The position numbers and the translations under genes are program-made. Positions 11,295 through 21,907 of a DNA stretch of 56,567 nucleotides are shown one piece after another. Position 1 is the first letter of the stretch; the number at the start of each line of letters is the position of its first letter. Source of the stretch: Azorhizobium doebereinerae UFLA1-100 (GTDB taxonomy: Bacteria; Pseudomonadota; Alphaproteobacteria; Rhizobiales; Xanthobacteraceae); NCBI RefSeq assembly GCF_000473085.1, contig NZ_AXBA01000030.1, forward strand, positions 22,083 through 78,649. The letters are read 5' to 3'. The notes beneath the pieces are model-generated. The model was not told where the DNA came from. It saw nothing but the letters and a program-made list of their open reading frames with translations, and ran no database searches.

Positions 11295-11355
11295 AGCGGC
11301 GGGCGGCGCGCAAAGCCTTGCCCTTCGCCTTCGCGCCTGCGAGAAGAGCCCGATC

Positions 11356-13221
11356 ATGATCGTGCTCGACGACATTTCCCTGCGCATCGCAGGCCGCCTG
11401 TTGCTGGACCACGCCTCCGCCGCCCTGCCGGAGAATGCGCGCGTGGGCGTCGTCGGCCGCAATGGCGCGGGCAAGACCACGCTGTTCAAGGCGCTGATGG
11501 GCGAACTGGAGCTGGAGAGCGGCTCCGTGCGCCTGCCCAACCGCACCCGCATCGGCCGGGTGGCGCAGGAGGCCCCCGCCGGGCCGGACAGCCTGCTGGA
11601 GCGCGTGCTGGCCGCCGACACCGAGCGCGCCGCGCTGCTGGAAGAAAAGAAGACCGCCAGCGATCCGCACCGCATCGCCGAGATCGAGATCCGGCTGGTG
11701 GACATCGACGCCCATTCCGCGCCCTCGCGGGCGGCGCGCATCCTCTCCGGCCTCGGCTTCGACGAGCAGGCGCAGGCGCGCGCCTGCGCCGAATTCTCCG
11801 GCGGCTGGCGCATGCGCGTGGCGCTGGCGGCGCTGCTGTTCACCGAGCCGGACCTGCTGCTGCTGGACGAGCCGACCAACTATCTGGATCTCGAAGGCAC
11901 GCTGTGGCTCCAGGACTATCTGGCCAGCTATCCGCGCACGGTCGTGCTCATCAGCCATGACCGCGACCTCCTGGACACGTCGGTGGACCACATCCTCCAC
12001 GTCTTCAACAGCAAGCTGACCCTTTATCGCGGCGGCTATACCCAGTTCGACCGCCAGCGCCGCGAGCGGATGCTCCAGGACCAGAAGGCGCGCAAGAAAT
12101 CCGAGGCGCAGCGCGCCCACATGGAGGCGTTCGTCGCCCGCTTCCGCGCCAAGGCCACCAAGGCCAAGCAGGCGCAATCCCGCCTCAAGGCGCTGGCCCG
12201 CATGGAGCCCTTGGCCGACGAGATCGGCGAGGCGCCCGCCCACATCACCATCCGCCACCCGGACAAGCTGCTCTCCCCGCCCATCGTCGTCTTCAACGAC
12301 GTGAACGTGGGCTATGTGGAGGGCAAGCCGATCCTGCGCGGGCTGAACCTGCGCATCGACGAGGATGACCGCATCGCCTTGCTGGGGCCGAACGGCAACG
12401 GCAAGTCCACCTTCGCCAAGCTTCTGGCAGACCGGCTGAAGCCGCAGCACGGCAACGTGGTGCGCGCCGACAAGCTGGAGATCGCCTATCTGGCCCAGCA
12501 TCAGGTGGACGAGCTGCGCGTCGGCGAAAGCCCGGTGGAGCATGTGCGCCGCCTGATGCCGGATGCCCCCGAGGCGCGGGTGCGGGCGCGGGCCGCCGAG
12601 ATGGGCTTCTCCGCCGCCGCCGGCGACACCAAGGTGGCGCAGCTCTCCGGCGGCGAGAAGGCGCGGCTGCTGCTGGGCCTTGCCTGCTTCCACGGCCCGC
12701 ACATGCTGATCCTGGACGAGCCCACCAACCATCTGGACATCGAGGCCAGGGCGGCGCTCATCACCGCCATCAACGACTTTCCCGGCGCGGTCATCCTGGT
12801 CTCGCACGACCGGCATTTGCTGGAAGCCTGCGCCGAGCGCCTGTGGGTGGTCGGCAACGGCGCGGTGAAGCCCTATGACGGCGACCTCGACCAGTATCGC
12901 TCCGAGGTGCTGGGCAAGGCCGGGCGCATGACGGGGGACGGGCGCAAGGACAAGGCGCGCGCGGCCGAGGACGCGGCGGACGGCGAGAACGCCGCCCTCG
13001 CCCCCTTGCAGAAGCGGGCCCGCGAGCTGGAGGCGCAGATCGCCAAGTGCGAGAAGGACATCGCCGCCATCGACAAGCGCCTCGCCGACCCGAAGATCGA
13101 GAAGTTTCCCAACGACGCCGCCCGCCTGAAGCGCCAGCGCGAGGAGGCCCTCGCCGCCATGGCCAAGGCGGAGGAAGACTGGCTGGAGGCCAGCGCCGAG
13201 ATCGAGGCACTGGGGGCGTAG
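11356..13221 (+). CDS. ABC-F family ATPase (Uup/YheS type)
   Basis: This 621-residue soluble protein has two ABC ATPase cassettes and no membrane segment. Walker A motifs are GRNGAGKT (about residue 34) and GPNGNGKS (about 344). Signature motifs are FSGGWRMR and LSGGEKAR, and Walker B motifs are LLLDEPTNYLD and LILDEPTNHLD. The cassettes are joined by the charged helical arm typical of ABC-F proteins, and a coiled-coil tail follows about 530. ABC-F proteins act on the ribosome as translation or quality-control factors, and some protect against antibiotics; nothing here marks it as a resistance type. It stands alone, 61 bases after the acyltransferase. Confidence 0.9.
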   Translation: MIVLDDISLRIAGRLLLDHASAALPENARVGVVGRNGAGKTTLFKALMGELELESGSVRLPNRTRIGRVAQEAPAGPDSLLERVLAADTERAALLEEKKTASDPHRIAEIEIRLVDIDAHSAPSRAARILSGLGFDEQAQARACAEFSGGWRMRVALAALLFTEPDLLLLDEPTNYLDLEGTLWLQDYLASYPRTVVLISHDRDLLDTSVDHILHVFNSKLTLYRGGYTQFDRQRRERMLQDQKARKKSEAQRAHMEAFVARFRAKATKAKQAQSRLKALARMEPLADEIGEAPAHITIRHPDKLLSPPIVVFNDVNVGYVEGKPILRGLNLRIDEDDRIALLGPNGNGKSTFAKLLADRLKPQHGNVVRADKLEIAYLAQHQVDELRVGESPVEHVRRLMPDAPEARVRARAAEMGFSAAAGDTKVAQLSGGEKARLLLGLACFHGPHMLILDEPTNHLDIEARAALITAINDFPGAVILVSHDRHLLEACAERLWVVGNGAVKPYDGDLDQYRSEVLGKAGRMTGDGRKDKARAAEDAADGENAALAPLQKRARELEAQIAKCEKDIAAIDKRLADPKIEKFPNDAARLKRQREEALAAMAKAEEDWLEASAEIEALGA

Positions 13222-13313
13222 GGACGGGGCGCCGCCCCCTCCCGGTGAGCCGCGCGCCCGGTTGAGCGGCCGCTCATCTCCTGATCGCCGGCGGCATGCG
13301 CCGGACCGGCGCT

Positions 13314-13342
13314 GCCGGGCGCCGCGCACGGGTGCGCCCGGC
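13314..13342 (-). terminator. GC hairpin at the 3' end of the alpha-glucosidase gene
   Basis: A 9-bp perfect stem GCCGGGCGC/GCGCCCGGC with an 11-base loop starts directly after the alpha-glucosidase stop codon. There is no T-run, so it is a possible transcript-end structure between two convergent genes rather than a classical intrinsic terminator. A 12-base palindrome GAGCGGCCGCTC lies nearby at 13264-13275. Confidence 0.35.
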
Positions 13343-13344
13343 AC

Positions 13345-14994
13345 TCAGCCGGCTTCGGCGGGAAACGCCACGCCCCGGCCGAGCGCCACCACCACGCCCT
13401 CGTTGGCCCGCAGGGCAAGCTCGCCCGCCACCGCCTCATCCACCCGGTCGCACAAGGTGGATTGCAGGATCTGCCCGGCGAGGCCGTCGAAGGCGGCGAG
13501 CAGGGGCTCGCCGCCCAGATTGAGCGCGACGAGGAGGCGCTCGTCCTGCGCCTCGCGGCCATAGACCAGCAGGTTGCCGGTGGCCGCCACCGGGCGATAG
13601 GCGCCGACGGCGAGGGCGGGGTGGGCGCGGCGCAGGCTCAGCAGGGCGTGGGTGAGCGCGTACATTCCATGCGATGACACACGGTGTTGCATCACGTTAA
13701 TTTCGGGGAAGTTCGTGTCCAAAGGCAGCCACGGTGTCACATCGCTGAACCCGCCATTGGCGGACGCATCCCATGGCATGGGGGTGCGCACCCCGTCCCG
13801 CCCGAGCCCCAGGCCGGGCAGGTTCTTCTCCCACGGATCCTGCACCTTGTCGGCCGGAATGGGCACGGTCGTCATGCCGATTTCATCGCCATAATAAAGG
13901 GTTGGCGTACCGCGCAGGGTCAGGAGCAGCATCTGCGCCACCCGCGCCTGGTCCGGCCCCAGCCGGCTCGCCACCCGCGGCCGGTCGTGATTGCCCAGCA
14001 CCCAATTGGGCCAGCCGCCCGGCGGCAGGGCTTTTTCATAGCGGGCAATGAGATCCGCCACCGCCCGAGCCTCCCATGCTACCTCCAAAAGGGCGAAGTT
14101 GAAGGGCAGGTGGGCGCCGTCGAGATTGGCCCCATAATACGCGCCAAGCCGTTCCACCGGCAGGTAGATTTCGCCGATGAGCACACGGTCGTCATAGCCG
14201 TCCACCACCTTCCGCAGGCCGGCTATGACGGTATGGACTTCCGCCAGATCGGTGGTGTGGACCGGCAGCAGCCGCCGGTAGGGGTTCATGCCCGGGCGAT
14301 AGTCCGGATCGGGCGGGTTGTCGCGAAAATCCTTGTCCTTCAACAGGTGCCAGATCACATCCACCCGGAATCCCGCCACCCCGCGATCCAGCCAGAAGCG
14401 CATCGCCTTGTGGATCGCCTGGGCCACTTCGGGGTTGCGCCAGTTGAGGTCGGGCTGGCTGGCGAGGAAGGCGTGGTAATAGTATTGTCCGGTATTCTCG
14501 TCGTATTCCCAGGCACTTCCGCCGAATTCCGACAGCCAGTTGTTGGGCGGCCCGCCATCCGGCGCCGGGTCGCGCCAGATATACCAGTCGCGCCGGGGAT
14601 GGGTCCGCGACGTCCGCGCCTCCCGGAACCAGGGGTGCTGGTCGGAGGTATGGTTGGGCACCAGGTCGAGGATCACCTTGAGATTGCGTGCCCCCGCCTC
14701 CGCCATCAGCCGGTCGAAGTCGTCGAGCGTGCCGAACAGCGGGTCGATTCCCTCATAATCTGCAACGTCATAGCCAAAATCGGCCATGGGCGAGGGATAG
14801 ATGGGCGAGATCCAGACCGCATCCACTCCCAGCTCTTCCAGATAGCCGAGCCGGCGACGGATGCCCTCCAGATCGCCCACCCCGTCACCATTGCTGTCCT
14901 GGAACGAGCGCGGATAGACCTGATAGATCACGCCTTTCTGCCACCACAAAGGCTCGCGCCCCGGCCCCGCCCCCGCGCTCTCCCGATCCGCCAC
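13345..14994 (-). CDS. GH13 alpha-glucosidase (oligo-1,6-glucosidase-like)
   Basis: This 549-residue cytoplasmic glycoside hydrolase hydrolyses alpha-glucosidic bonds at non-reducing ends of small sugars. The (beta/alpha)8 barrel begins [15 protein letters not shown]. The GH13 catalytic triad is intact: nucleophile D212 (FRVDVIWH), acid/base E275 (LIGEIYLP) and transition-state D337 (LGNHDRPR). [14 protein letters not shown] and LYYGDEIGM are further family marks. No signal peptide is seen, so it likely acts on maltose, trehalose-derived or imported oligosaccharides in the cytoplasm. It is divergent from the glgE operon and has its own EcfG-like promoter candidate at 15082-15106, suggesting shared stress control. 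Confidence 0.9.
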   Translation of the reverse strand: MADRESAGAGPGREPLWWQKGVIYQVYPRSFQDSNGDGVGDLEGIRRRLGYLEELGVDAVWISPIYPSPMADFGYDVADYEGIDPLFGTLDDFDRLMAEAGARNLKVILDLVPNHTSDQHPWFREARTSRTHPRRDWYIWRDPAPDGGPPNNWLSEFGGSAWEYDENTGQYYYHAFLASQPDLNWRNPEVAQAIHKAMRFWLDRGVAGFRVDVIWHLLKDKDFRDNPPDPDYRPGMNPYRRLLPVHTTDLAEVHTVIAGLRKVVDGYDDRVLIGEIYLPVERLGAYYGANLDGAHLPFNFALLEVAWEARAVADLIARYEKALPPGGWPNWVLGNHDRPRVASRLGPDQARVAQMLLLTLRGTPTLYYGDEIGMTTVPIPADKVQDPWEKNLPGLGLGRDGVRTPMPWDASANGGFSDVTPWLPLDTNFPEINVMQHRVSSHGMYALTHALLSLRRAHPALAVGAYRPVAATGNLLVYGREAQDERLLVALNLGGEPLLAAFDGLAGQILQSTLCDRVDEAVAGELALRANEGVVVALGRGVAFPAEAG

Positions 14995-15081
14995 GCCGTC
15001 CTCCCCTTGCTCCGGGCTGGCATCCTGCGCCCCGCCGACGACACGCCCGCGACCCTGATCCGCGCGTGTCGCATCATCGAT

Positions 15082-15106
15082 AACATACGGTGGCTGAAGG
15101 GGTTCC
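15082..15106 (-). promoter_or_regulatory. EcfG-type promoter candidate for the alpha-glucosidase gene
   Basis: On the minus strand the sequence reads GGAAC-N16-TGTT, against the alphaproteobacterial general-stress consensus GGAAC-N16/17-CGTT. The -35 is perfect and the -10 matches three of four. It would give a leader of roughly 80 bases before the ATG at 14994. Confidence 0.4.
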
Positions 15107-15145
15107 CCCGGGCGACCTTGAGCACGGCGTTTCCAGGCAGGCGGG

Positions 15146-15170
15146 GGAACCCTCGGCCAGCTGCCGCGTT
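15146..15170 (+). promoter_or_regulatory. EcfG-type promoter of the glgE operon
   Basis: The sequence GGAAC (15146-15150), 16 bases, then CGTT (15167-15170) is a perfect match to the EcfG (sigma-EcfG/RpoE2/SigT) consensus. It is placed 76 bases before the glgE start. General-stress control of trehalose genes is established in several alphaproteobacteria. It faces away from the minus-strand candidate 40 bases to the left. Confidence 0.68.
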
Positions 15171-15246
15171 GAGCCGGTGGAGGGGACCGCCCGGCGGCAC
15201 GCGTCGGCGGCGACGCGCCTCTTCGTCACCCGCCACGACGAGTGCC

Positions 15247-18200
15247 ATGCAGATCCTGCGCGCCCCCTTTTCCCATGCCCCTTCCGCCGGTCTGGCCGCG
15301 CCCCTGCCGCGGCTCTATCTCGTGCACCCGCTCTGGCTCGACGGCCTCGATGCCTTCGGTGCGGCCTGCGACCATGCCGCCGGCCTCGGCTTCAACGGCA
15401 TCCTGCTGGCGCCGCCCTTCGCCACCGGCCGCGGCGGCAACATCTTCCTGACCGCCGACCACGACCGCCTGAACGCCGCCTTCGGCACCGAGGCCGACGC
15501 GGTGGACGGCCTCGCCGCGCTGGTCGGCCACGCCCGCAGCCGCGGGCTCGACCTCCATCTGGACCTGGTGGTGGACCGCGTCGCCGCCGACGGCCTGCTG
15601 CCGGCGCTGGAGGGCGGCTGGTTCCTGCCGGCCGAGGCCGCCGAGGCGGCGCCCGACCCGCGCCGGCCCGAGCGTCAGCGCGACGCCGCCCTGCTGGCCC
15701 TCGACCAGCCCGACGTCGCCATCGCCGCGGGCCGCTATTTCGCCGAGTTGGTCGCCCAATGGACCGCCGCCGGAGTGCGCGGATACCGCTGCGACGCTCC
15801 CCATCGGGTCCCTGCGGCGGTGTGGGCCGAGGTGATCGGCGCCGGCCGCCTCACCCGGCCCGACACGCGGTTTCTCGCCTGGACGCCCGGCGTTCCGGCC
15901 GAAGCGGTGGCCGCCCTCGCCGGCATCGGCTTCGACGGCGCGTTCGCCTCCACCGCCTGGTGGGACTTCCGCAAGCCCTGGATGGGCGAGGAACTGGAAC
16001 GGCTGCACGGCCTCGGCGCCGCCTTGGGCTGCCCCGAGACGCCGTTCGGGCCGCGCCTGTCGGCGCATCTGCCTCTGCCCGCCCATGGGGAAATCCCGCA
16101 TCGGCGGGCGCTCGACTTCAGCGCCGCCATCGGCGACGGCCTGCTGGTGCCGGCCGGCTTCGAATATGGCGCCCGCGACCCGCTCGACCCGGCGCGCGGG
16201 TCGCCGTCCGACCTCGCCTTCGCCCGCGAGACCGCCCCGTTCGACCTCGGCCCCGCCATCCGCGCCGCCAACGCCCGCCTCGCCGCCCGGGCCGGAGCCG
16301 CCGCGGGGCCCTGGCGCCCGGCCTCGGCGCCCGGCGCCGACGCGCCGGCCTTCGCGCGGATGGAAGGCGACGGCGCCGCCCTGGTCCTGGCCAATGCCCT
16401 GGTGGATGCCCGCACCACGGTGGACGGCATGGCGATCCTGCCGCGCGCCCTGGGCTTCGGCCGTTTCATGAGCCCGGACGGCCACATGCTCTCGCCCGCC
16501 GCGCCCGCCGACCTCGGGCTGGGGCAGGTGATCCGCTTCACCTCCGCGGCGCTCCCGCCGATCCTGGAAGGCCGGATCGGGCGAGACGCTGCACGCGCCG
16601 CGGCCGAAGCGCCCCGCCTTGCCATCGAGGCGGTGACGCCCGCCGTGGACGGCGGCGCCTTTCCGGTCAGGCGCCTTCTCGGCGAGCGGGTCCGCGTCGA
16701 GGCGGACGTGGTGACGGACGGGCATGACGCCATCGCCGTGGCACTGCTCTGGCGGCCGGCGGATGCCCCGGACTGGGCCGAAATCCCCATGACCGCGCTG
16801 GGCAATGACCGCTATGCGGGGGAATTCCCGCTGGAGCGCCTGGGGCGGCACGTCTTCACCATCGCCGCCTGGCGCGACGCCTTCGGCACCTTCCACCACG
16901 AGTTGGACGCCAAGGTGAAAGCGGGCATCCCCGTCGACCTGGAGATCCGCGAGGGTGCCGCGCTGGTCGCCCAGGCCAGCGCGGCCGAGGACACCGCCGG
17001 CGCGCTGGCGACGCTACAGGACCGGATGGCCCGCGCCACGCCCGAGCAGCAGCGCGACATCCTGCTGGCGGACGACACCGTTCGCCTCATGCGCACCACC
17101 CGCGAACGTCCCTTCCTGTCTCAGCATCCGACGCATTTCGGCGTCGATGCCGAGCGCCAGGGCGCGGCGTTTGCGAGCTGGTACGAGATCTTCCCCCGCT
17201 CCACCAGCGGCGATCCCACGCGGCACGGCACCTTCGACGACGTGATCGCCGACCTGCCGCGCATCCGCGACATGGGCTTCGACGTGCTGTATTTTCCGCC
17301 CATCCATCCCATCGGCAGGCAGAATCGCAAAGGCCGCGACAACAGCCTGACGCCGGGCCCCGACGATCCGGGCAGCCCTTACGCCATCGGTTCCAGCGAC
17401 GGCGGCCACACCGACATCCACCCGCAGCTCGGCACGGCCGAGGACTTCCTGCGCCTCGTTGCGGCCGCGCGGGCACATGGGCTTGAGATCGCGCTCGATT
17501 TCGCCATCCAGTGCGCGCCCGACCACCCCTGGCTCGCCCAGCATCCCGGCTGGTTCGCCTACCGGCCCGACGGCTCGATCCGCTATGCGGAGAATCCGCC
17601 GAAGAAGTACCAGGACATCGTCAACGTCGACTTCTACGCGAAGGACGCGGTGCCCGACCTGTGGCTCGCTCTGCGCGACGTGGTGATCCACTGGATCGAC
17701 CAGGGCGTGCGCCTGTTCCGGGTGGACAATCCCCACACCAAGCCGCTGCCGTTCTGGCAATGGCTGATCGCCGACGTGCGCGGGCGCTATCCCGACACCG
17801 TATTCCTGGCGGAAGCCTTCACCCGCCCGAAGATGATGCTTCGCCTCGCCAAGATCGGCTTCTCCCAGTCGTACAGCTATTTCACCTGGCGCAACACGAA
17901 GGCGGAATTGACCAGCTATCTGGAGGAATTGCGCCAACCGCCGGCGAGCGACGTCTACCGCCCGCACTTTTTCGTCACGACGCCGGACATCAATCCCTAC
18001 TACCTCCAGACTTCAGGTCGCGGCGGCTTCCTCGCCCGCGCGGCGCTGGCGGCGACCCTGTCGGGCCTGTGGGGCGTGTTCTCCGGCTTCGAGCTGTGCG
18101 AGGCCGCCGCCGTTCCGGGCAAGGAGGAATACGTCGCCTCCGACAAATACGAGATCCGCGCCCGCGACTATGCCGCGCCCGGCAACATCGTGGCGGAAAT

Positions 18201-18543
18201 CACCAAGCTGAACCGCATCCGCCGCGAGAACCCGGCGCTGCACACCCACACCTCCGTCCTCTTCCTCAATGCCTGGAACGACCACGTGCTCGCTTTCGCC
18301 AAGGCCACGCCCAGTCGCGACAACCTCCTGGTCGTCGCCGTCAACCTCGATCCCCATGCGGTGCAGGCAGCGGATTTCGAGATCCCACTCTGGGAGCTCG
18401 GCCTGCCCGATGATGCCGCCGTCGAGGTGGAGGACCTGATGGGCGAGACGCGCTTCCGCTGGACCGGCAAGGTGCAGCACGTGCGGCTCGACCCCGCCGT
18501 GCTTCCCTTCGCCATCTGGCGCCTCTCCAAGGCGGAGGGCTGA
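15247..18543 (+). CDS. glgE: GlgE maltosyltransferase with an extra degenerate N-terminal GlgE-like domain
   Basis: GlgE transfers maltose from alpha-maltose-1-phosphate onto the non-reducing end of alpha-1,4-glucan. This 1098-residue protein is about 400 residues longer than a standard GlgE. Residues about 456-1098 form a complete GlgE: an N-terminal beta-domain, then the GH13 barrel from [20 protein letters not shown]. Its nucleophile D827 ([10 protein letters not shown]), acid/base E856 ([10 protein letters not shown]) and D914 (TTPDINPYY) are conserved. Residues 1 to about 400 are a second GH13-like barrel in which D183 (YRCDAPHR) remains but FLAWTP puts W212 where E856 would align, and the third Asp is missing. 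ATG 15247 was chosen; the open frame further upstream lies antisense over the alpha-glucosidase gene. First gene of the six-gene operon, 3 bases before treS. Confidence 0.93.
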   Translation: MQILRAPFSHAPSAGLAAPLPRLYLVHPLWLDGLDAFGAACDHAAGLGFNGILLAPPFATGRGGNIFLTADHDRLNAAFGTEADAVDGLAALVGHARSRGLDLHLDLVVDRVAADGLLPALEGGWFLPAEAAEAAPDPRRPERQRDAALLALDQPDVAIAAGRYFAELVAQWTAAGVRGYRCDAPHRVPAAVWAEVIGAGRLTRPDTRFLAWTPGVPAEAVAALAGIGFDGAFASTAWWDFRKPWMGEELERLHGLGAALGCPETPFGPRLSAHLPLPAHGEIPHRRALDFSAAIGDGLLVPAGFEYGARDPLDPARGSPSDLAFARETAPFDLGPAIRAANARLAARAGAAAGPWRPASAPGADAPAFARMEGDGAALVLANALVDARTTVDGMAILPRALGFGRFMSPDGHMLSPAAPADLGLGQVIRFTSAALPPILEGRIGRDAARAAAEAPRLAIEAVTPAVDGGAFPVRRLLGERVRVEADVVTDGHDAIAVALLWRPADAPDWAEIPMTALGNDRYAGEFPLERLGRHVFTIAAWRDAFGTFHHELDAKVKAGIPVDLEIREGAALVAQASAAEDTAGALATLQDRMARATPEQQRDILLADDTVRLMRTTRERPFLSQHPTHFGVDAERQGAAFASWYEIFPRSTSGDPTRHGTFDDVIADLPRIRDMGFDVLYFPPIHPIGRQNRKGRDNSLTPGPDDPGSPYAIGSSDGGHTDIHPQLGTAEDFLRLVAAARAHGLEIALDFAIQCAPDHPWLAQHPGWFAYRPDGSIRYAENPPKKYQDIVNVDFYAKDAVPDLWLALRDVVIHWIDQGVRLFRVDNPHTKPLPFWQWLIADVRGRYPDTVFLAEAFTRPKMMLRLAKIGFSQSYSYFTWRNTKAELTSYLEELRQPPASDVYRPHFFVTTPDINPYYLQTSGRGGFLARAALAATLSGLWGVFSGFELCEAAAVPGKEEYVASDKYEIRARDYAAPGNIVAEITKLNRIRRENPALHTHTSVLFLNAWNDHVLAFAKATPSRDNLLVVAVNLDPHAVQAADFEIPLWELGLPDDAAVEVEDLMGETRFRWTGKVQHVRLDPAVLPFAIWRLSKAEG

Positions 18544-18546
18544 GCC

Positions 18547-21500
18547 ATGGATGCCATGCGCGCAGGCGACGATCCGCTCTGGTACAAGGACGCGGTTATC
18601 TATCAGATGCATATCAAGTCGTTTTTCGATTCCAACAATGACGGCATCGGCGACTTTCCCGGCCTCATCTCCAAGCTCGACTACATCGCCGAGCTGGGCG
18701 CCGACACCATATGGCTGCTGCCCTTCTATCCCTCGCCGCGCCGCGACGATGGCTACGACATCTCGCTCTACGAGGGCGTGTCACCGGACTACGGCACCAT
18801 GGAGGATGCCCGCCGCTTCATCGACGCCGCGCACGCGCGGGGCCTCAGGGTCATCACCGAGCTGGTGATCAACCACACCTCCGACCAGCATCCCTGGTTC
18901 CAGCGGGCGCGTCACGCGCCGAAGGGCTCGCCGGAGCGCAATTACTACGTCTGGGCCGACGACGACCAGGGCTATGCCGGCACCCGCATCATCTTCCTCG
19001 ACACCGAGAAATCCAACTGGACCTTCGACCCGGTGGCCGGCCAGTATTTCTGGCACCGCTTCTATTCGCACCAGCCGGACCTGAATTTCGATAATCCCGA
19101 AGTGCTGGACCAGGTGCTCTCCGTCATGCGCTTCTGGCTCGACCTGGGCGTGGACGGGCTCCGGCTCGACGCGGTGCCCTACCTGATCGAGCGCGACGGC
19201 ACCTCCAACGAGAACCTGGCCGAGACGCACGACATCCTGAGGCAGATCCGCGCCCATCTCGACGCGAACTATTCCGGGCGCATGCTGCTGGCGGAGGCCA
19301 ACATGTGGCCCGAGGACGCCCAGCAATATTTCGGCGCGGATGCCGACGAATGCCACATGTCGTTCCACTTTCCGCTGATGCCGCGCATGTACATGGCCAT
19401 CGCGAAAGAAGACCGCTTCCCCATCACCGACATCCTGCGCCAGACACCGGAGATTCCGGAAAGCTGCCAGTGGGCCATCTTCCTGCGCAACCATGATGAG
19501 CTGACGCTCGAGATGGTGACGGATTCCGAGCGCGACTATCTGTGGAGCGTCTATGCCGCCGACCGAAGGGCGCGCCTCAACCTCGGCATCCGCCGCCGCC
19601 TCGCGCCGCTGCTGGAACGCGACCGGCGTCGCATCGAGCTGATGAACGGCCTGCTGCTCACCATGCCCGGCACGCCGGTGATCTATTATGGCGACGAGAT
19701 CGGCATGGGCGACAACATCCATCTGGGCGACCGCGACGGGGTGCGCACGCCCATGCAATGGTCGCCGGACCGCAACGGCGGCTTCTCCAGGGCCGACCCG
19801 GAGCAACTGGTGCTGCCTCCCATCCAGGATCCGCTCTACGGCTATTTCGCGCTGAATGTGGAAGCCCAGCTGCGCGACCCTCACTCGCTGCTCAACTGGA
19901 CACGGCAGATGCTCGCCATAAGGCGACGCCACAAGGCGTTCGGCCGCGGCACGTTCCGCCTGCTCTATCCGGGTAACCGCAAGATCCTCGCCTATCTGCG
20001 CGAATATGAGGACGAGGCGATCCTCTGCGTCGCAAATCTCTCGCACACCTTGCAGGCGGTGGAGCTGGAGCTGCAGGAATTCGAGCATCGCGTGCCGGTG
20101 GCCATGGTGGGCGCGACACCCTTCCCGCCCGTCGGCCGGCTGCCCTATCTGCTCACCATCCCGCCGTTCGGCATGTATGCCTTCCAGCTCTCCCGCGAGG
20201 TGGCCGAGCCGAGCTGGCACAGCCCGCCGCCGTCGCAATTGCCGGAGTTCACCACACTGGTGCTGCGCAACGGGCTCGTGGAGGCGGTCTCGGCCAAGCA
20301 TCGCGCGCTGATCGAGAACGAGGCCCTGCCGGCCTATCTTCGCCGCCGGCGCTGGTTTGCCTCGAAGAACGAGAAGATCGGCGGCGCCCGCCTCGCGCTC
20401 ACCGCGGGCATGCCCGGCACGGAGAAGGACTTCCAGTTCGCCGACATCGAGGTGAACGTGGGCGGGCGGACCGAGCATTACGCCATGCCACTCACCATCG
20501 TGTGGGAGGACCAGCAGCCGGCCGCGCTCGTCACCCAGCTGGCCCTCACCCGCGTGCGCCAGGGGCGGCGGGTCGGCTATCTCACCGATGCGCTCACGTC
20601 CGATGCCCTGCCCCACGCGCTCGTCCGGGCGCTCCGGCGTCAGGCGGCGATGCCGCTGCCGGATGGCGGCGAACTGCGCTTCGTGCCGACCCACAAGCTG
20701 GCGGAGATGGAGATCCCCGCCGACGCGCCGATCCAGCGCACGGCGGCCGAACAGTCGAACTCCACCATCATCATCGGCAGCGTCGCGGTCATCAAGGTGG
20801 TCCGCCGCACCCTCTACGGCATGCACCCCGAATCCGAGATGGCGCGCTACCTCACCGAGCAGGGCTACCAGAACACGGCGCCGCTGCTGGGCGAGGTGGT
20901 TCGCATCGCGCCGGACGGCACCCCGGCGGTGCTCGGCCTGATGCTCGGCTTCGTCAGCAACCAGGGTGATGCCTGGTCCTGGACGCTGGATCAGCTGCGC
21001 CGGGCTCTCGATGCCACCGAGGCGATGCCGCAGGAGGCCGAGCATCTGTTCGAGGAACAGATCTCCGGCATCACGCCGTTCGTGCGCGGGCTCGGCCGAC
21101 GACTGGCGGAGCTGCACGAAGTGCTGGCCCGGCCGACCGCGAATCCGGATTTCGCGCCGGGCACCGCGACAGCGGAGGATGCCCGGCGCTGGAGCGAGGA
21201 CATCGCGGCGGAAATGACCGCCGCGCTGGACACCCTGGCCGAGACCACATCCTGGCCCGACGCGGACACGCAGACCATCGCGCGCAGCATCCTGGACGTC
21301 CGGCCGGCGCTGCTGGCGGCGGTCCAGCGCCTCGCCGCCGGGGCGGAGGGCGCGGCCATGACGCGCATCCATGGCGACTTCCACCTGGGCCAGATCCTGG
21401 TCTCCGGTGGAGACGCCTACATTATCGACTTCGAGGGCGAGCCGCGCCGTTCCATTCCCGAACGCCGCATGAAGTCCAGTCCCTGGCGCGACGTGGCCGG

Positions 21501-21852
21501 ACTTTTGCGCTCGCTCGACTATGCCACTGCCACCCTGTCCATGGGCGCGCCGGACCAGGCTTCCTGGTCCGGCGGCCCGCAGCGGACGGACCTGCTGCGC
21601 CGCTTCAAGGTTCGCGCCGCCCGCACCTTCCTCGGCGGCTATGTGGAAGGCGGCGGACCGGCCACCTCCATCGACCGCGCTCTGCTCGATCTCTTCCTGC
21701 TGGAGAAGGCAGCCTATGAGATCGCCTATGAGGCCGCCAACCGCCCCGGCTGGATGGGCTTGCCCGTGCGCGGCCTGCATGGCCTTGCCGTTCGCCTTGC
21801 CGGTGCCGCCGAGCTGGAGGAGGACGCGGAGCTGGAGGGGGTCTCGCCATGA
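18547..21852 (+). CDS. treS: Trehalose synthase/maltokinase fusion (TreS-Mak)
   Basis: This 1101-residue bifunctional enzyme has an N-terminal TreS (about 1-550, GH13) that interconverts trehalose and maltose. Its triad is intact: D208 (LRLDAVPY), E250 (LLAEANMW) and D317 ([10 protein letters not shown]). The C-terminal maltokinase/Pep2 domain (about 570-1101) phosphorylates maltose to maltose-1-phosphate, the GlgE substrate. Its kinase marks are the [10 protein letters not shown] loop (D944, H946) and DFEGEP (D961). The fusion channels trehalose directly into the GlgE pathway and is a recognised architecture. The gene follows glgE by 3 bases and precedes glgB by 55 bases. Confidence 0.95.
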   Translation: MDAMRAGDDPLWYKDAVIYQMHIKSFFDSNNDGIGDFPGLISKLDYIAELGADTIWLLPFYPSPRRDDGYDISLYEGVSPDYGTMEDARRFIDAAHARGLRVITELVINHTSDQHPWFQRARHAPKGSPERNYYVWADDDQGYAGTRIIFLDTEKSNWTFDPVAGQYFWHRFYSHQPDLNFDNPEVLDQVLSVMRFWLDLGVDGLRLDAVPYLIERDGTSNENLAETHDILRQIRAHLDANYSGRMLLAEANMWPEDAQQYFGADADECHMSFHFPLMPRMYMAIAKEDRFPITDILRQTPEIPESCQWAIFLRNHDELTLEMVTDSERDYLWSVYAADRRARLNLGIRRRLAPLLERDRRRIELMNGLLLTMPGTPVIYYGDEIGMGDNIHLGDRDGVRTPMQWSPDRNGGFSRADPEQLVLPPIQDPLYGYFALNVEAQLRDPHSLLNWTRQMLAIRRRHKAFGRGTFRLLYPGNRKILAYLREYEDEAILCVANLSHTLQAVELELQEFEHRVPVAMVGATPFPPVGRLPYLLTIPPFGMYAFQLSREVAEPSWHSPPPSQLPEFTTLVLRNGLVEAVSAKHRALIENEALPAYLRRRRWFASKNEKIGGARLALTAGMPGTEKDFQFADIEVNVGGRTEHYAMPLTIVWEDQQPAALVTQLALTRVRQGRRVGYLTDALTSDALPHALVRALRRQAAMPLPDGGELRFVPTHKLAEMEIPADAPIQRTAAEQSNSTIIIGSVAVIKVVRRTLYGMHPESEMARYLTEQGYQNTAPLLGEVVRIAPDGTPAVLGLMLGFVSNQGDAWSWTLDQLRRALDATEAMPQEAEHLFEEQISGITPFVRGLGRRLAELHEVLARPTANPDFAPGTATAEDARRWSEDIAAEMTAALDTLAETTSWPDADTQTIARSILDVRPALLAAVQRLAAGAEGAAMTRIHGDFHLGQILVSGGDAYIIDFEGEPRRSIPERRMKSSPWRDVAGLLRSLDYATATLSMGAPDQASWSGGPQRTDLLRRFKVRAARTFLGGYVEGGGPATSIDRALLDLFLLEKAAYEIAYEAANRPGWMGLPVRGLHGLAVRLAGAAELEEDAELEGVSP

Positions 21853-21907
21853 GGTCCACCACGCCGTCCGCTTTCGACCGCGCCCATTCCCATTACGGAG
21901 ACCTGCC

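Noticed and set aside
13684-15246. Long in-frame extension upstream of glgE
   Set aside because: It lies antisense across the well-supported alpha-glucosidase gene and includes the divergent promoter region, so it is open only because of base composition.
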